Made by a program: the position numbers and the translations under genes. This document shows positions 48,901-60,117 of a DNA stretch of 64,000 nt, one piece after another. The notes under the pieces are model-generated. The model saw only the letters and a program-made list of their open reading frames with translations, had not been told where the DNA came from and searched no databases. This stretch comes from Hydnum rufescens UP504 (Eukaryota; Basidiomycota; Agaricomycetes; Cantharellales; Hydnaceae), in NCBI GenBank assembly GCA_014904985.1, contig MU129005.1:1-64000 (forward strand), in the 5' to 3' direction. Within the stretch, counting starts at the first letter, position 1; every line of letters begins with the position of its first letter.

Positions 48901-49352
48901 GCTTCAGCAGCATCATATAGATAAAGCTCGAGAATATGTTTCCTAAACTCGCGAGAGCGAGATTCGGATACATGTGCATTGTCAATGAGGGCGGAAGAGA
49001 GAAGATCACGAAGGCCGTGTGTCGCCTCTTTGCCGAGTCGTGGTTCACGCAGTGCTGTTCGGAGGTGATCGAACCATGTAATTATCGATGATGCAGGGAG
49101 GATAGGTCGTAAAGTGAATAAAACGGATAGGAAAGTTTCCAAGTGCTTGACAGAATTATGCTGAACCGAGTTCTCATAAATGTCCAAGAGTTCTTTCTCC
49201 AGTGGAACGACAAACGGAGTCGAGGATCCTTGGAGGCTGGAGGTTATTTGGCCTACAGAGACTGAAATAAGAGCGATAGCATCAGATGCGGCAGCTCGAG
49301 GAGGGCTTTCGAGGGATGCCCGTAAACGTTGGCCAATAGCGGCGACGTCCAT
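45945..49352 (-). CDS. TSC1: hamartin homologue TSC1
   Basis: TSC1 stabilises TSC2, the Rheb GAP that restrains TORC1. The N-terminal half is an alpha-solenoid: LETFLSVLFTLRPILPASSI, AREPRLG-like helices, FRKHILELYLYDAAEALSVE, then PEKLREILPDLLAILARALC, and the diagnostic YFTFMYGLFPCNTIAFLQRF near 48100 that marks the hamartin domain. A disordered Ser/Pro-rich middle follows (about 47300-47800), then several small exons forming a coiled coil: RAAEETIRILQRESAQLRDL, RFRKEK-type helices, AQQALLAEAQTK, and RITKLEAENLELKEDVQSLT. It ends LLPVPPLTLDK and stop. Solenoid plus C-terminal coiled coil is the TSC1 plan, kept in fission yeast and many basidiomycetes but absent from budding yeast. It lies on the same strand as SREBP, with 154 bp between its stop and the SREBP ATG. 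Confidence 0.83.
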
Positions 49353-49575
49353 ACAGTTGATGAAGGAAGTCGAACCTTGCAGCCGAGAGGACAGTGCAAG
49401 CCAGGACTCCCGTATTCACCAGCTGCTGGTTTTGTAGAAAGGGATGAGGAGACTACTGCAGTTGCTTCCGGATGACTGCACGGGTGGTTATTTCAAATTT
49501 ATCTCCCAAGGACTCACACTACATAAAAGTTACATAGAGCGAGAGGTGACAAGCAAATAAGCTCTTCAAACGAAA

Positions 49576-50458
49576 TAGAGTGAAGCTTTTGGCAATCGGT
49601 CGCGTATGTCATGCGTCTCAGGAATGTCAAAAAACGTGAGGTCAGGATGAAGGGATTCGGTGCGCATGGGAAGAAGGGAACAGTGGGCAAACTGAAGAAC
49701 GCTGGAGCAAGCGAGGAACAAGGCGGGAATTATACATACATCGAATTGGGATGCAGCCCCACAAACCTGATTGCACGTATATCTTGATCAAAACCCGGAA
49801 TCCGAAAGTCGCTAGCGTACGCGCTCTTGAAGAAGGCTAAATTCGTAAGTACTCCGAAAGAGTGCACCGGTGTCCCAATACTTTCATCCTTCACGCGACC
49901 TGTCTTGTGGGTGTGTAGGGGACTTATCACCCGCCAGTTCTCATGGTCGGTTCGAGGGGTCAGCAATTGCGCAACTTGAGGTTCGATCCAAAGAAGAGAA
50001 GAGTGAGCCTGATTTGGGTCCATGGATTGTTGTAAGAAACTGGAGGATTAGCACTACGAGAATAATGATGGTGTTCGAAAGTTCCCTACTGCCTTTGGTC
50101 GAGAACCTGCTGTGAAACTGTGCACAAACGCCGGATTTGGGGTCCCAAAGCTTCATGATCAGGGGTGATCGGATCATGGGATTATCACCACTGGTGACTA
50201 TCGATATCTCAATTGCTAGAAACATATGCTGTTGCGCCACTAATCAATAACAAATCATTGAGAAACATGTACAAAAGGGGAGACAACGTTCTGGGGAAGA
50301 GCGATATTGCAAACAGTCCAAATAGATGCCAAGACCTCGAGTATTGGTGTGAGTAGTCTCGTTTCCAGACCTTCATGGCGGCGTGGGTGTCCCCTCTCTT
50401 GGGGCGTTTTATTATTTATCACCGTGAGAGTCGGGAGATCCCGGGCTAGTGATGTCAT
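49576..50458 (-). CDS. hypothetical, possibly broken gene with a WD-like segment
   Basis: Several minus-strand frames look protein-like but join poorly. A start at 50458 (MTSLARDLPTLTVINNKTPQ) leads through a possible intron to VTSGDNPMIRSPLIMKLWDP then KSGVCAQ, which resembles one WD40 blade. A further frame has VHSFGVLTNLAFFKSAYASD then FRIPGFDQDIRAIRFVGLHP, followed by ESLHPDLTFFDIPETHDIRD. I cannot make one continuous gene with consensus splice sites. It may be a pseudogene or two small exons of an unrecognised gene. It sits between TSC1 (divergent) and the SDR gene. Confidence 0.28.
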
Positions 50459-50560
50459 AAATCAATGTATGGCAATTTATTACCCAAAGTATAAAACCTT
50501 GGGGGTGATGGATCAAGGTTATCTATCTCCCTCCTCCCCCCTTATTTCTCCATCAAAAAC

Positions 50561-52216
<1,656 letters not shown>

Positions 52217-52256
52217 TAAAGGGGGAGGACCAAAACAAAAACTGAAAACATTAGGA

Positions 52257-55200
52257 TTAGCCAATGATGTCTGCCTCACTGTCACTCGCCATCGTTCTAG
52301 TGGCCAAGTGTCCAGCGTTTAACACAGACTTTGGACGCGCTCTTTTCAACGTCGTCTTAGATGTGACACCTGTGTTCCCACTAGGAGACGAGGTATCACG
52401 GGGGGGACTGGCGCGATCGGGAGCAGGAGATGAGCGTGAGGAAGCAGTTTTAGAACGACTGGAGGAAGCGACACTTGCACTTGCGTTTGAAACCGTTGTT
52501 CCTCCTGCTGTTGCCGCACTCACTACTGCCACCGGCGGATTTGCAACTCGCGGGCCACGTACGATACGCGGTCCGCGCGGTCCTCGGACTCCCCCCACAC
52601 TACCATCTATGGATCCTGCACGATGAAGCGATGAACCGGAACCACGTCGTTGGAACGTTGATGCGACGCTGGTTGGAGTGGGTGCCGCTGGTGGGGCCGG
52701 GGTTTTGGTCGGCGAAGACGTTCGAGAAGACGTAGTGGAGAATACGGACGATGGAGGGCTAGGCTCTTTGATTGCCGTATCATCAGGTCCAGTCGGAGGG
52801 GCAGAATCAGGGATAGGCGTGGATGCCAGGGTCGGAACAGGGGCCGTGGCCGGGGGTTCTGCAGAGATCCTTGTTTCTTCTGCGGGTACAGGTGCAGGCG
52901 GGACAACTGCCACAGGTGTGCCAGCAGGAGGGGCACTAGAAGTAGAAGGAAACACCTGCAATTGAGGTGCACGATCTAGAGGAGATGGAGGCACCACAAC
53001 AACAGATGCCCCGCTTGGAACCACATCTTCTGGCTCTGGCTCTGGCTCCTTAAACTGTGGGCGGGGCGGTGGATCTGAAAGCTGCACCGAGACCGGCCTC
53101 GGTGTGCGGTCGCCAGGCACAGGGGAGGAGGCTCTGCTGAGCGAAATGGTACCTTCTACCAGAGACAAAGGCCGGATCCCTCTATGGTCCCCTGGTGCCG
53201 GAGAAGAAGCTCCGCTGCGCGAACGCTGTACATCTGCGTGGGCATCACGGATTTGTTGTGGGTCGAGTTCCGCGGATAAAGTGCTTCTGTGGAGGCGCAT
53301 GTCAACGAGTGCTGTGCGCTTCCTCGAAGGCAGGGAGCGTCCAGATTCGCGCTTCTTATGAGCGATTGTGGGAACAAGGACCTCGGCGTAATGGTTAATG
53401 AGATCAATGAAGAACACTGGGGCCCGCAATGACATTAGTGAGTGTTCATACACGCGTCCATCAACACATACCTGTAGGGTGTCTATCTTGGATAGAATAT
53501 TGGTTCTCCGACTTGGGTCGAACGATTGCTACACGCGGAAGGGTCTCAGGCATAGAGTTTAAAACAAAGGGGAGACCCGACATACCCCTGCCAACGGACA
53601 AGGCAAGCTTATTCACATAAACTTCAGCGGGCTCAGTATCTTGAGCGGTGCTGTCAACAAGCCTGAGCCAGGATGGATCGGAATCAGGAACGAGACTGCA
53701 GGATAAAACAGGAATCTATACTCTTTCAAATGGCTCACGACGGCATCCAAGACCAGGAGGTGAACCATGGGCCAGTTCCCCAGCGTCTGTCGTAATTCTT
53801 CCACAATATTACGTTCCTTCGCAGCGTCCACACCGACTGCACAAACATAATTAACGCCTAGACACAGAGGGCCATTATAACTTACCGGAAGGGTACAATT
53901 TCCGAATCACGTCCCAACCCTCCCAGAGGGCAAGTGGGGGATCAAGTTCAAGAAGCCAAAGCTTCAGCGTCCCAGCCAAAATGGGGGTATCGTATCTTTC
54001 GAAGATATCGACAGGTAAAGGATTCTCATAGGGAAGACCATTGAGGACTTCACGTAGTGCATGCAGTGGCTGGAGCGGAACCTAAGGATATCAAGCCGGT
54101 ATTCGTCAGCCTCTTACACGAACGGAAACACCCTGCGTACATCGTAGATCCAAGCCTTGCGACGCTCTAGAGAAGAGGATCCATCACTAGACAACAGAAT
54201 GGAGCGTGGTGTTATGGTTACCTGTATTGCTAGAAAGCTTAGGATATAATGCCTTGAGGGCTTCCAACAATCCCTTAACGACAGGGGGGATTATCGAAAG
54301 ACCAGAGATACCGTTGCGAGTTGACTGCCAGCCTTCATCTCCCGCCCAGCGGCGCAAATCCACACCGAAAACGACATCAGCTTGTCCATTCTCACCAGAC
54401 TTATAAACTTGAGCGACAGGGCGGAAAGGCCCTGTGCGATACCGTTCGATCGTCATCAGCAGATCAGCCTCAGGCTGATAAGATTCGATCAAGGTGGACG
54501 ACCTCCCGAGAGTGGACCCATAAGCAGAGGGCAAATTTGACAGAATCCCGTGATATTGAAGAATAACTACCCACGGAATATCAAGACCGAATATGATCAG
54601 CAAGGAAGACGACTCCAACCTACCAGTCTTGACTGCACGTAAACGCTCGAGTTCCCAGCGGTTCCACAGCTTGAGGGTGGTTTCAATCTTGTCCTCCAAG
54701 GCGATACGCTGGCGATCTAAGACACGAACCGCCTTCCGGTAGCGTTCGTTCGCGACCTGGGATTCTGCGCGTGCTTTGACGTGAGCCGGCTCAACGGTGG
54801 GACTATTCAAGGTATTCAGAAACGATTTAAACGTATTGGACCTCCTCAGAGGGAGATTAACCCCTGGAGAGTGTGCTGTAGGAGAAAATAACTCTTGAAT
54901 GCTTCCAATACTTCCAGATTTTCCTGAACCCGAAGGGGTCAGGATTGGAAGTTCAAACGCCTGGGGTAGTACCATATTATAGAGGAAATATAAAGCCGTG
55001 ATTCAAGAGCGCTGACCTTGGGACGAAACTGATACAGTGCTGCAGGATGATTCTCAAACTTGTTACCTGTTGTAGAGCAATGAGGACAATCCACGTCAGA
55101 GAGTCAGCCACAAACCAATCTCTCCGATCTTCCGAATCAAGTGGTCACGTTCAGTGAGCTCTCGAGCAGCAGTTTCCGCACGATCCAGGCTCCCATCAAA

Positions 55201-56487
55201 GCCTGGAACATTGTTCCTTAGCCAAGTAGCGAAATCTTCACCGGTAAATGTTCCTCATATTCTCCCAGAATTGGAAATCGGACAGGACGGAGAGGAAGCT
55301 CTGCCTTCGCACGCTTCAACAAATTTGGCAGAGCAGCTCCAGGGAAAGCCAGACCAGCCAGGAGAACTATAGGCTCGGACGGAGGCACAGTTTCATGCTG
55401 TGGCGGAGTCGAGGGTATCAGGATCGATGGCTTCGTTCCTGAACGAACAGGAGAAAGAGGCAGGTCCATTTCTTTGTTCTTCCCTTTGTCCAACTTTTTG
55501 ATTGGAGAGTCAGGTGTCACGGTCTCAGCTTCAGAGAGTTCAGCTTCCGACTTTGACGCATCAAAAACTTCGATAGGCTCCGTAGTTGCAGCCCTAGATA
55601 GTGTAGAGGGCGGACGCCGGCCAATTCGGTTGGAAAAAGACTTTTCCCGCTGTACTTGAGGGGAAGATGACGTGTATGACCCCTTAGCGTCCCTGTTGGG
55701 TGCGAATTTCGCGCTAGAGTGACGAGGAGTGAGGATTGTCGACAAACCCCAAGGCTGGACTTACTCGTCCTCAAGTTCATCTGCACGCTGCCTCTTGGCT
55801 GTGTAACTATTCTTGAGCTTGTCCACCTGATATGTGCGTCAATCAGTCAAAGAGGGTGCTGCCAGAGATGAAAGGTTCGACCTCAAGGGTATCCTCTTCA
55901 TACTGCCTAAGCCAGCCATCCAGTATAGTGATCTTACTCTCCTCGACGCGAAGGGAGTGCTTCTCCGCCCACACTGAGAATGGATCGGCCACCATGACTT
56001 CTAGTTCACGAGCAATGGATCTATGGATTCCCCCTTGCACAACAGATTCGGCTTGAAGTCCGCGGAAGGCGACGAGCAGGGAAGCACCATCATCCTGATC
56101 AAAACCAGCGCCTTGTGGATAATATGGAGAAGGTCAGTATTGTGTACAGAAATAATAAAGATGCGGTGGCCACCTGGAGGGCCGATGCTGGCAGGATTTC
56201 TCAGCGAAGTTGCAAGAATTTGTTCATTGGCAGCGCGGGCCTAAATTGAACTGAGGTCGCGAATACACGACAACATGTCACATCGCTACGCACCCGAATG
56301 AATGCGATTATCTGAGAGTTTTCTTCCGTGCCTTGAACCAGTTTGGCATGCAGAATCTCAACACCCTTCCTGTAGTCCTATAGCAACGCGCGATGAGCTC
56401 AAGAGAAAATTGCTACTCAATTCGGTATTAGAGCACCTGAGTCCAGAACGAATTGTTGAATGTAAGGGGAAGGGAGACAACAGGCAT
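52257..56487 (-). CDS. F-BAR / DEP / RhoGAP protein (Rgd2-like)
   Basis: Rgd2-type proteins bind membranes through F-BAR and act on Rho/Cdc42 GTPases at sites of growth. The start MPVVSLPLTFNNSFWTQ is followed by DYRKGVEILHAKLVQGTEEN then SQIIAFIR. Further F-BAR helices are ARELEVMVADPFSVWAEKHS and LKNSYTAKRQRADELEDE. A DEP domain interrupts, as in Rgd2: VRFPILGEYEEHL, FATWLRNNVPGFDGSLDRAE then LTERDHLIRKIG, with a NKFENHPAALYQFRPK-like end. F-BAR resumes with ERYRKAVRVLDRQRIALEDK. The GAP part includes VVFGVDLRRWAGDEGW, IPPVVKGLLEALKALYP, ERRKAWIYDVPLQPLHALRE and YDTPILAGTLKLWLLELDPP. A Pro/Ser-rich tail (52257-53400) ends it. Its start is 163 bp from the divergent phosphoribosyltransferase gene. 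No canonical G-I/L-F/Y-R arginine-finger motif is visible. Confidence 0.85.
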
Positions 56488-56650
56488 AATTGTCGGAGTG
56501 ATTAGACACTAGCTTTGGAGGTGCGAAGGGTGTGGCTGAGATGCGCTGTGCCGTCCACTCGCCAGCAGTTGGTCTCCCCCCGTCGAGGCACGGGCAAAGC
56601 CGCACGGATGCAAGCTTCTGAGCTCCATCGTTTCGTTGAATTTGTAGGTC

Positions 56651-57756
56651 ATGGACGACCATCTACGAGCGACCTATAACGAGATACATGCAGTACGGAT
56701 ACCGGTCTTTGTACAGTGATGCCCACCTCTTAGAGTGCGTAGCTCATAGGCAAAGCCAGTGAAAGCATAGCAGCCCAGTTCAAACCTAATCTCATAGTTG
56801 CCATCGGTGAGATTCTAGAGAATGGGGAGCTCTTTTGATATCTAAGCTGATACAATATCCAAATTAGGTGGAGGGTGAGTGGGGCATAAGATACTTAGGC
56901 TACTCAGGGCTTACTGGATCACATTCTGCTAGTGGTTTCTTCCCCGCCCGAATCCTGGTGATCTCGGAGTTGTTAGAGCCTGATGGTTCATTATTGATGT
57001 ATCAATCTATCAGCGTACTTTTCTTCACGACCCATCTACTGAGAAAAATATACCAATTCAAGCCATTGGACTCTCCCTGTACGAGGCTCTTCCTACCACC
57101 ACTGCAGAACAAATCGGACGCGAGGTCATTCGCACTCAGTGGCTGTGAGTATATGATTCGACACTCCTGACGCTTCTGATTCATTTTGTCAGTGGAGGCG
57201 ACTCCCGCATTCTCCTCGGACGCCGGGTCCTCATCGTGGATGAAGTGGACGACTCTCGAATGACCCTTCAGTTCGTTTCTATTCGCTCAATTCCACATGC
57301 CAAAGATCTTCGATTTACTCATTATGCTGCAAGATATGCTGTCTCAGAACTTCAGGCTGATGTAGATAGGCTTGTTGCGGGTCTTCCAGAATCAGAGAGG
57401 GAAGTCAACCAGACGCAGTTTGCCATCTTTGTTGGTGCGTTTGTACTGTACCTCAATTCTATACAGTCTGATCGATTCCTGGTTTCAAGTTCATAATAAA
57501 TTGAAGCCGAAGACAGGTACTGTCCCCGAACACATACCATATTTTAGTGGCGAAGAGATACCCGACGTTTGGTGTATGTTGCAAGCTGCTTTGTTCACTC
57601 ACCTTTGACTCTCACTCATTTGCGTGAATTTGCAGTCGAGTATCCTTGGGAACAAAAGTAAGTTGGCACCCGAGGTTATATCGGGTCAAAGACTGAGATT
57701 CCGTCCTTAGGGATATATACGCTCATGATGCACGCATCGCCACCAACAAGAAATAG
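56651..57756 (+). CDS. hypoxanthine/xanthine-guanine phosphoribosyltransferase
   Basis: Purine salvage enzyme that transfers phosphoribose from PRPP to a purine base; similar to yeast Hpt1/Xpt1. The gene is cut into tiny exons: 56651-56692 (MDDHLRATYNEIHA), 56743-56806 (LIGKASESIAAQFKPNLIVA), a 7-nt microexon 56868-56874, 56933-56957 and 57014-57144. Joined, these read through the conserved loop AIGGGGFFPARILRTFL, then PIQAIGLSLYEALPTTTAEQ. The next exon carries the PRPP-binding motif VLIVDEVDDSRMTL. The end reads AIFVVHNKLKPKTGTVPEHI, YPWEQKDIYAHDARI and stop. All catalytic features are present and phases are consistent. It shares a short divergent promoter with the Rgd2-like gene. Confidence 0.9.
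56868..56874 (+). other. 7-nt microexon GTGGAGG
   Basis: Bounded by ...AAATTAG and GTGAGTGG..., it supplies the bases that turn ATC-G / T-GGT-TTC into ATC GGT GGA GGT GGT TTC, which is Ile-Gly-Gly-Gly-Gly-Phe. That is the invariant glycine loop of this phosphoribosyltransferase family. Without it the two neighbouring exons are out of frame. Confidence 0.82.
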
Positions 57757-58303
57757 TACAGAGAGACCTGTTCTGTCCACTTCTGTGTCAGGCTCTTGTG
57801 TGGTGATTAAGTGTACCATAGTTCTCAACAGATTTCTCGAATCGGATTCCCTCGATCATCTTCACATCACTGAACACTTAACTCGAGTGGAAACATCAAG
57901 GTCCTTTCCATTCCTGACAGCTCTGCGGGCGCCCACTTCCCCATTTCAATCGATTTTCACTTTTGTAGAGATTGGCCCCCAGTTGTAGATCCACTTCGCG
58001 ACTGCCAAATCACCTGGGTGCCAATGCGCCTCGTATCAGCAGATCCGTCGGAGAGCTTATATATTTGGGCCACAATGTTTAAGCCTTTAAACCGGATTTC
58101 TCTAGTCGCCACTGCTTCCCTTTTAGGTCCCCGATATTATCCAGGACACAAAACTGAATGTAAATAGCTGACCCTACTAGCTATCAACCTTAGAGTCAGG
58201 GGTTCCGCCAAGTCAAGGCCTGGAAAACACCGGGATATTGCAATCAGTTCAGGTGCGAATAGTATTGAAGTAGCAACAGACAATTGATCTACCAAGGCTT
58301 GTA
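57757..58303. other. intergenic between convergent genes
   Basis: 3' flanks of the phosphoribosyltransferase (plus) and the NTPase-nuclease gene (minus). No feature seen. Confidence 0.55.
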
Positions 58304-60117
58304 TTAAAAGACGAGATGAAGGGTGTAAAAGTCAACGGTCTTCTGAATGGTGTCCGAAACGGTGCACTCCACAGTCTTCCCAGGTGGAATCACAAAGACG
58401 AATTTCCACCGCCCCGTGATTGGGCTCTTCTTAGTAAACTCCTTCAACTGCCGGAGACCCAGGTCGCTTACGCTACGCGCCTTGGAGACTGTAGCTTGAA
58501 ATGCATAGAGTGTGGTCTTATCGGTCGTGAACGAATCGAAAGTGGGGCTCTTGCATTGTATCGGGACGTAATATCTGTTGTCCACGACGCGTCCGAGTTC
58601 ATCGTCAGGCGCATATCGGTGGATTGTTCGGGGCATTGCAGAGAAATTCTCAATGAATGTAGATGAAATATCTGTGATGTACGAGTATAGGTTATCAGCA
58701 GTGTGCTTCTGTTCGACCATACGGGCCATCCTGAATTGTTTTGACACGCGATTCTGTCCTGAGAGGATTCGATGACTACTTTTTTCAAACAATATATTGG
58801 CAGCGGAAGACGTCCCCTGGATGGCTTCAAAGATGTGATAGAGATGATCGGTAGCATTCACGATAGTGGCACGGAAATGTTGAATAATAAGGTCCAGAAT
58901 GTGCAGTGACATTGGATCGCGAATATAAATATTGGGGGTCTCGCGGCTTGCTGCTCTGACGGAAAAAAGTATATGGGTGTTTATATCGGCATTGATATTG
59001 GTGTCTGAGGCGATAATTTTGGCCATGTTGTCCAATGTCAGTTGTCCAATGGCCTTCAAGATCCTTTGGTCGTAGTTGTGAATGAGGGAGGGTTCGGAAG
59101 CTAGTGGATAGACCAGCGTAGGAGATGGTCCATACTTCACGAAGATTCGGTGCAGTTCCTGTCCGGTCGGAGTGCCGGAAGAGAAATCGAATAATTCAGC
59201 ACTGCGCAGGGTACTCAATGTATAGATTTTTGCTTGAATAATAACCATCGAAACTTACCCTGCCCGGATTTCCTTCCAGGACCACAAAGTCATATAATAC
59301 GTGGGCATTAACCTATCGAACATCCATGTCTCGTCTTGAGCATGGTTCGGAGATGTGGCAAGAACTATGTAAAAAGGCGAGTTTTTTGAAATTAAGAACG
59401 AAGGCACTGAAGCCGGAGGGGTGGAGTTGATGAGTGCCCAAGTTCCGAGTGGAAGCTCATGCTCTGAGACATTGATGTATGTTTGCGAACGAGTGAATAC
59501 GCCATGTGCATTATAGAGGAGAATTTTTTTATCACATGAATCGTAAAACACCGTAGGTTTCCCTTGGGATAGACGACAAGCAAGGCCGTAAATCAGAAAG
59601 AGTGATTTCCCTAATTTGCCAAAAATCAGAAAGTTCCTTAGATGGAAAGATCGGCACTAACCAATCCCCGGCTGCCCGGTGATGGTCATACCGCTTCGGG
59701 GCGCGATTCCACTTCGCTCCTTGAGCTTTTCAAAGAGGGTTTGGTACACCTCTCTTAGCATCAACTCGCCACGGATGGCTGGGAACATGGCAGGAGGAAT
59801 GCGGAGGATTGATATATCATCCACCTCACCCCCATGCTCCTCTGGCTCGCCTGACTTGTTGGGTGTAGGTGGAAGTCGCCAATTGGACATTTTAGTGGGT
59901 CTCGCTTCTAGCCGCAGGGGTTTTTCCCAGAACAGTGTATGAAGGAGCACGTAGTCTCGGTAAAATTCTGCTTGGACGTCATCGAGGGGGCACCAAATGG
60001 ACTCGAAGGATCCCGGGAAACATCAGTTTGATAGATGTGGTCAGGAGGACAACGAAACCGGCGTACAGAATGAAATGGATGGGGTGCGATTCCTTCACTG
60101 TCAAGGTCACTACTCAT
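58304..60117 (-). CDS. P-loop NTPase plus restriction-endonuclease-like protein (Crinkler/RHS-type)
   Basis: Four exons: 60067-60117, 59662-60001, 59259-59610 and 58304-59213, with introns of 65, 51 and 45 nt, all GT-AG and in phase. The N-terminal region has WCPLDDVQAEFYRDYVLLH. The Walker A loop GQPGIGKS is split by an intron and followed by LFLIYGLACRLSQGKP and VFYDSC. A middle region has WALINSTPPASVPSF, WMFDRLMPTYYMTLWSW and a YGPSPTLVY arginine-finger-like segment. The C-terminal part has YYVPIQCKSPTFDSF and LYAFQATVSK, the spaced Asp and Gln-x-Thr pattern of divergent restriction-endonuclease folds, ending in RWKFVFVIPPG. This architecture matches the NTPase-nuclease cores described for Crinkler and RHS proteins of fungi, oomycetes and kinetoplastids. 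Role (effector, conflict, or element-linked) is inference. No secretion signal is visible. Confidence 0.68.

Noticed and set aside
54140..54225. Apparent frameshift in the RhoGAP part of the Rgd2-like gene
   Set aside because: Choosing the later acceptor TCTCTAG (before AGCGTCGC) restores phase and yields ERRKAWIYD; it is a normal intron.
57425..57495. Frameshift in the phosphoribosyltransferase near AIFV
   Set aside because: The GTGCGT donor five bases further on joins FVV-HNKLKPK in phase.
59214..59258. Very short 26-nt intron in the NTPase-nuclease gene
   Set aside because: That acceptor gives the wrong phase; extending to the next AG makes a 45-nt intron in the correct phase.
60001..60070. 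Apparent frameshift near the start of the NTPase-nuclease gene
   Set aside because: A 65-nt intron with GTACGC donor and CTTCGAG acceptor joins the two frames in phase.
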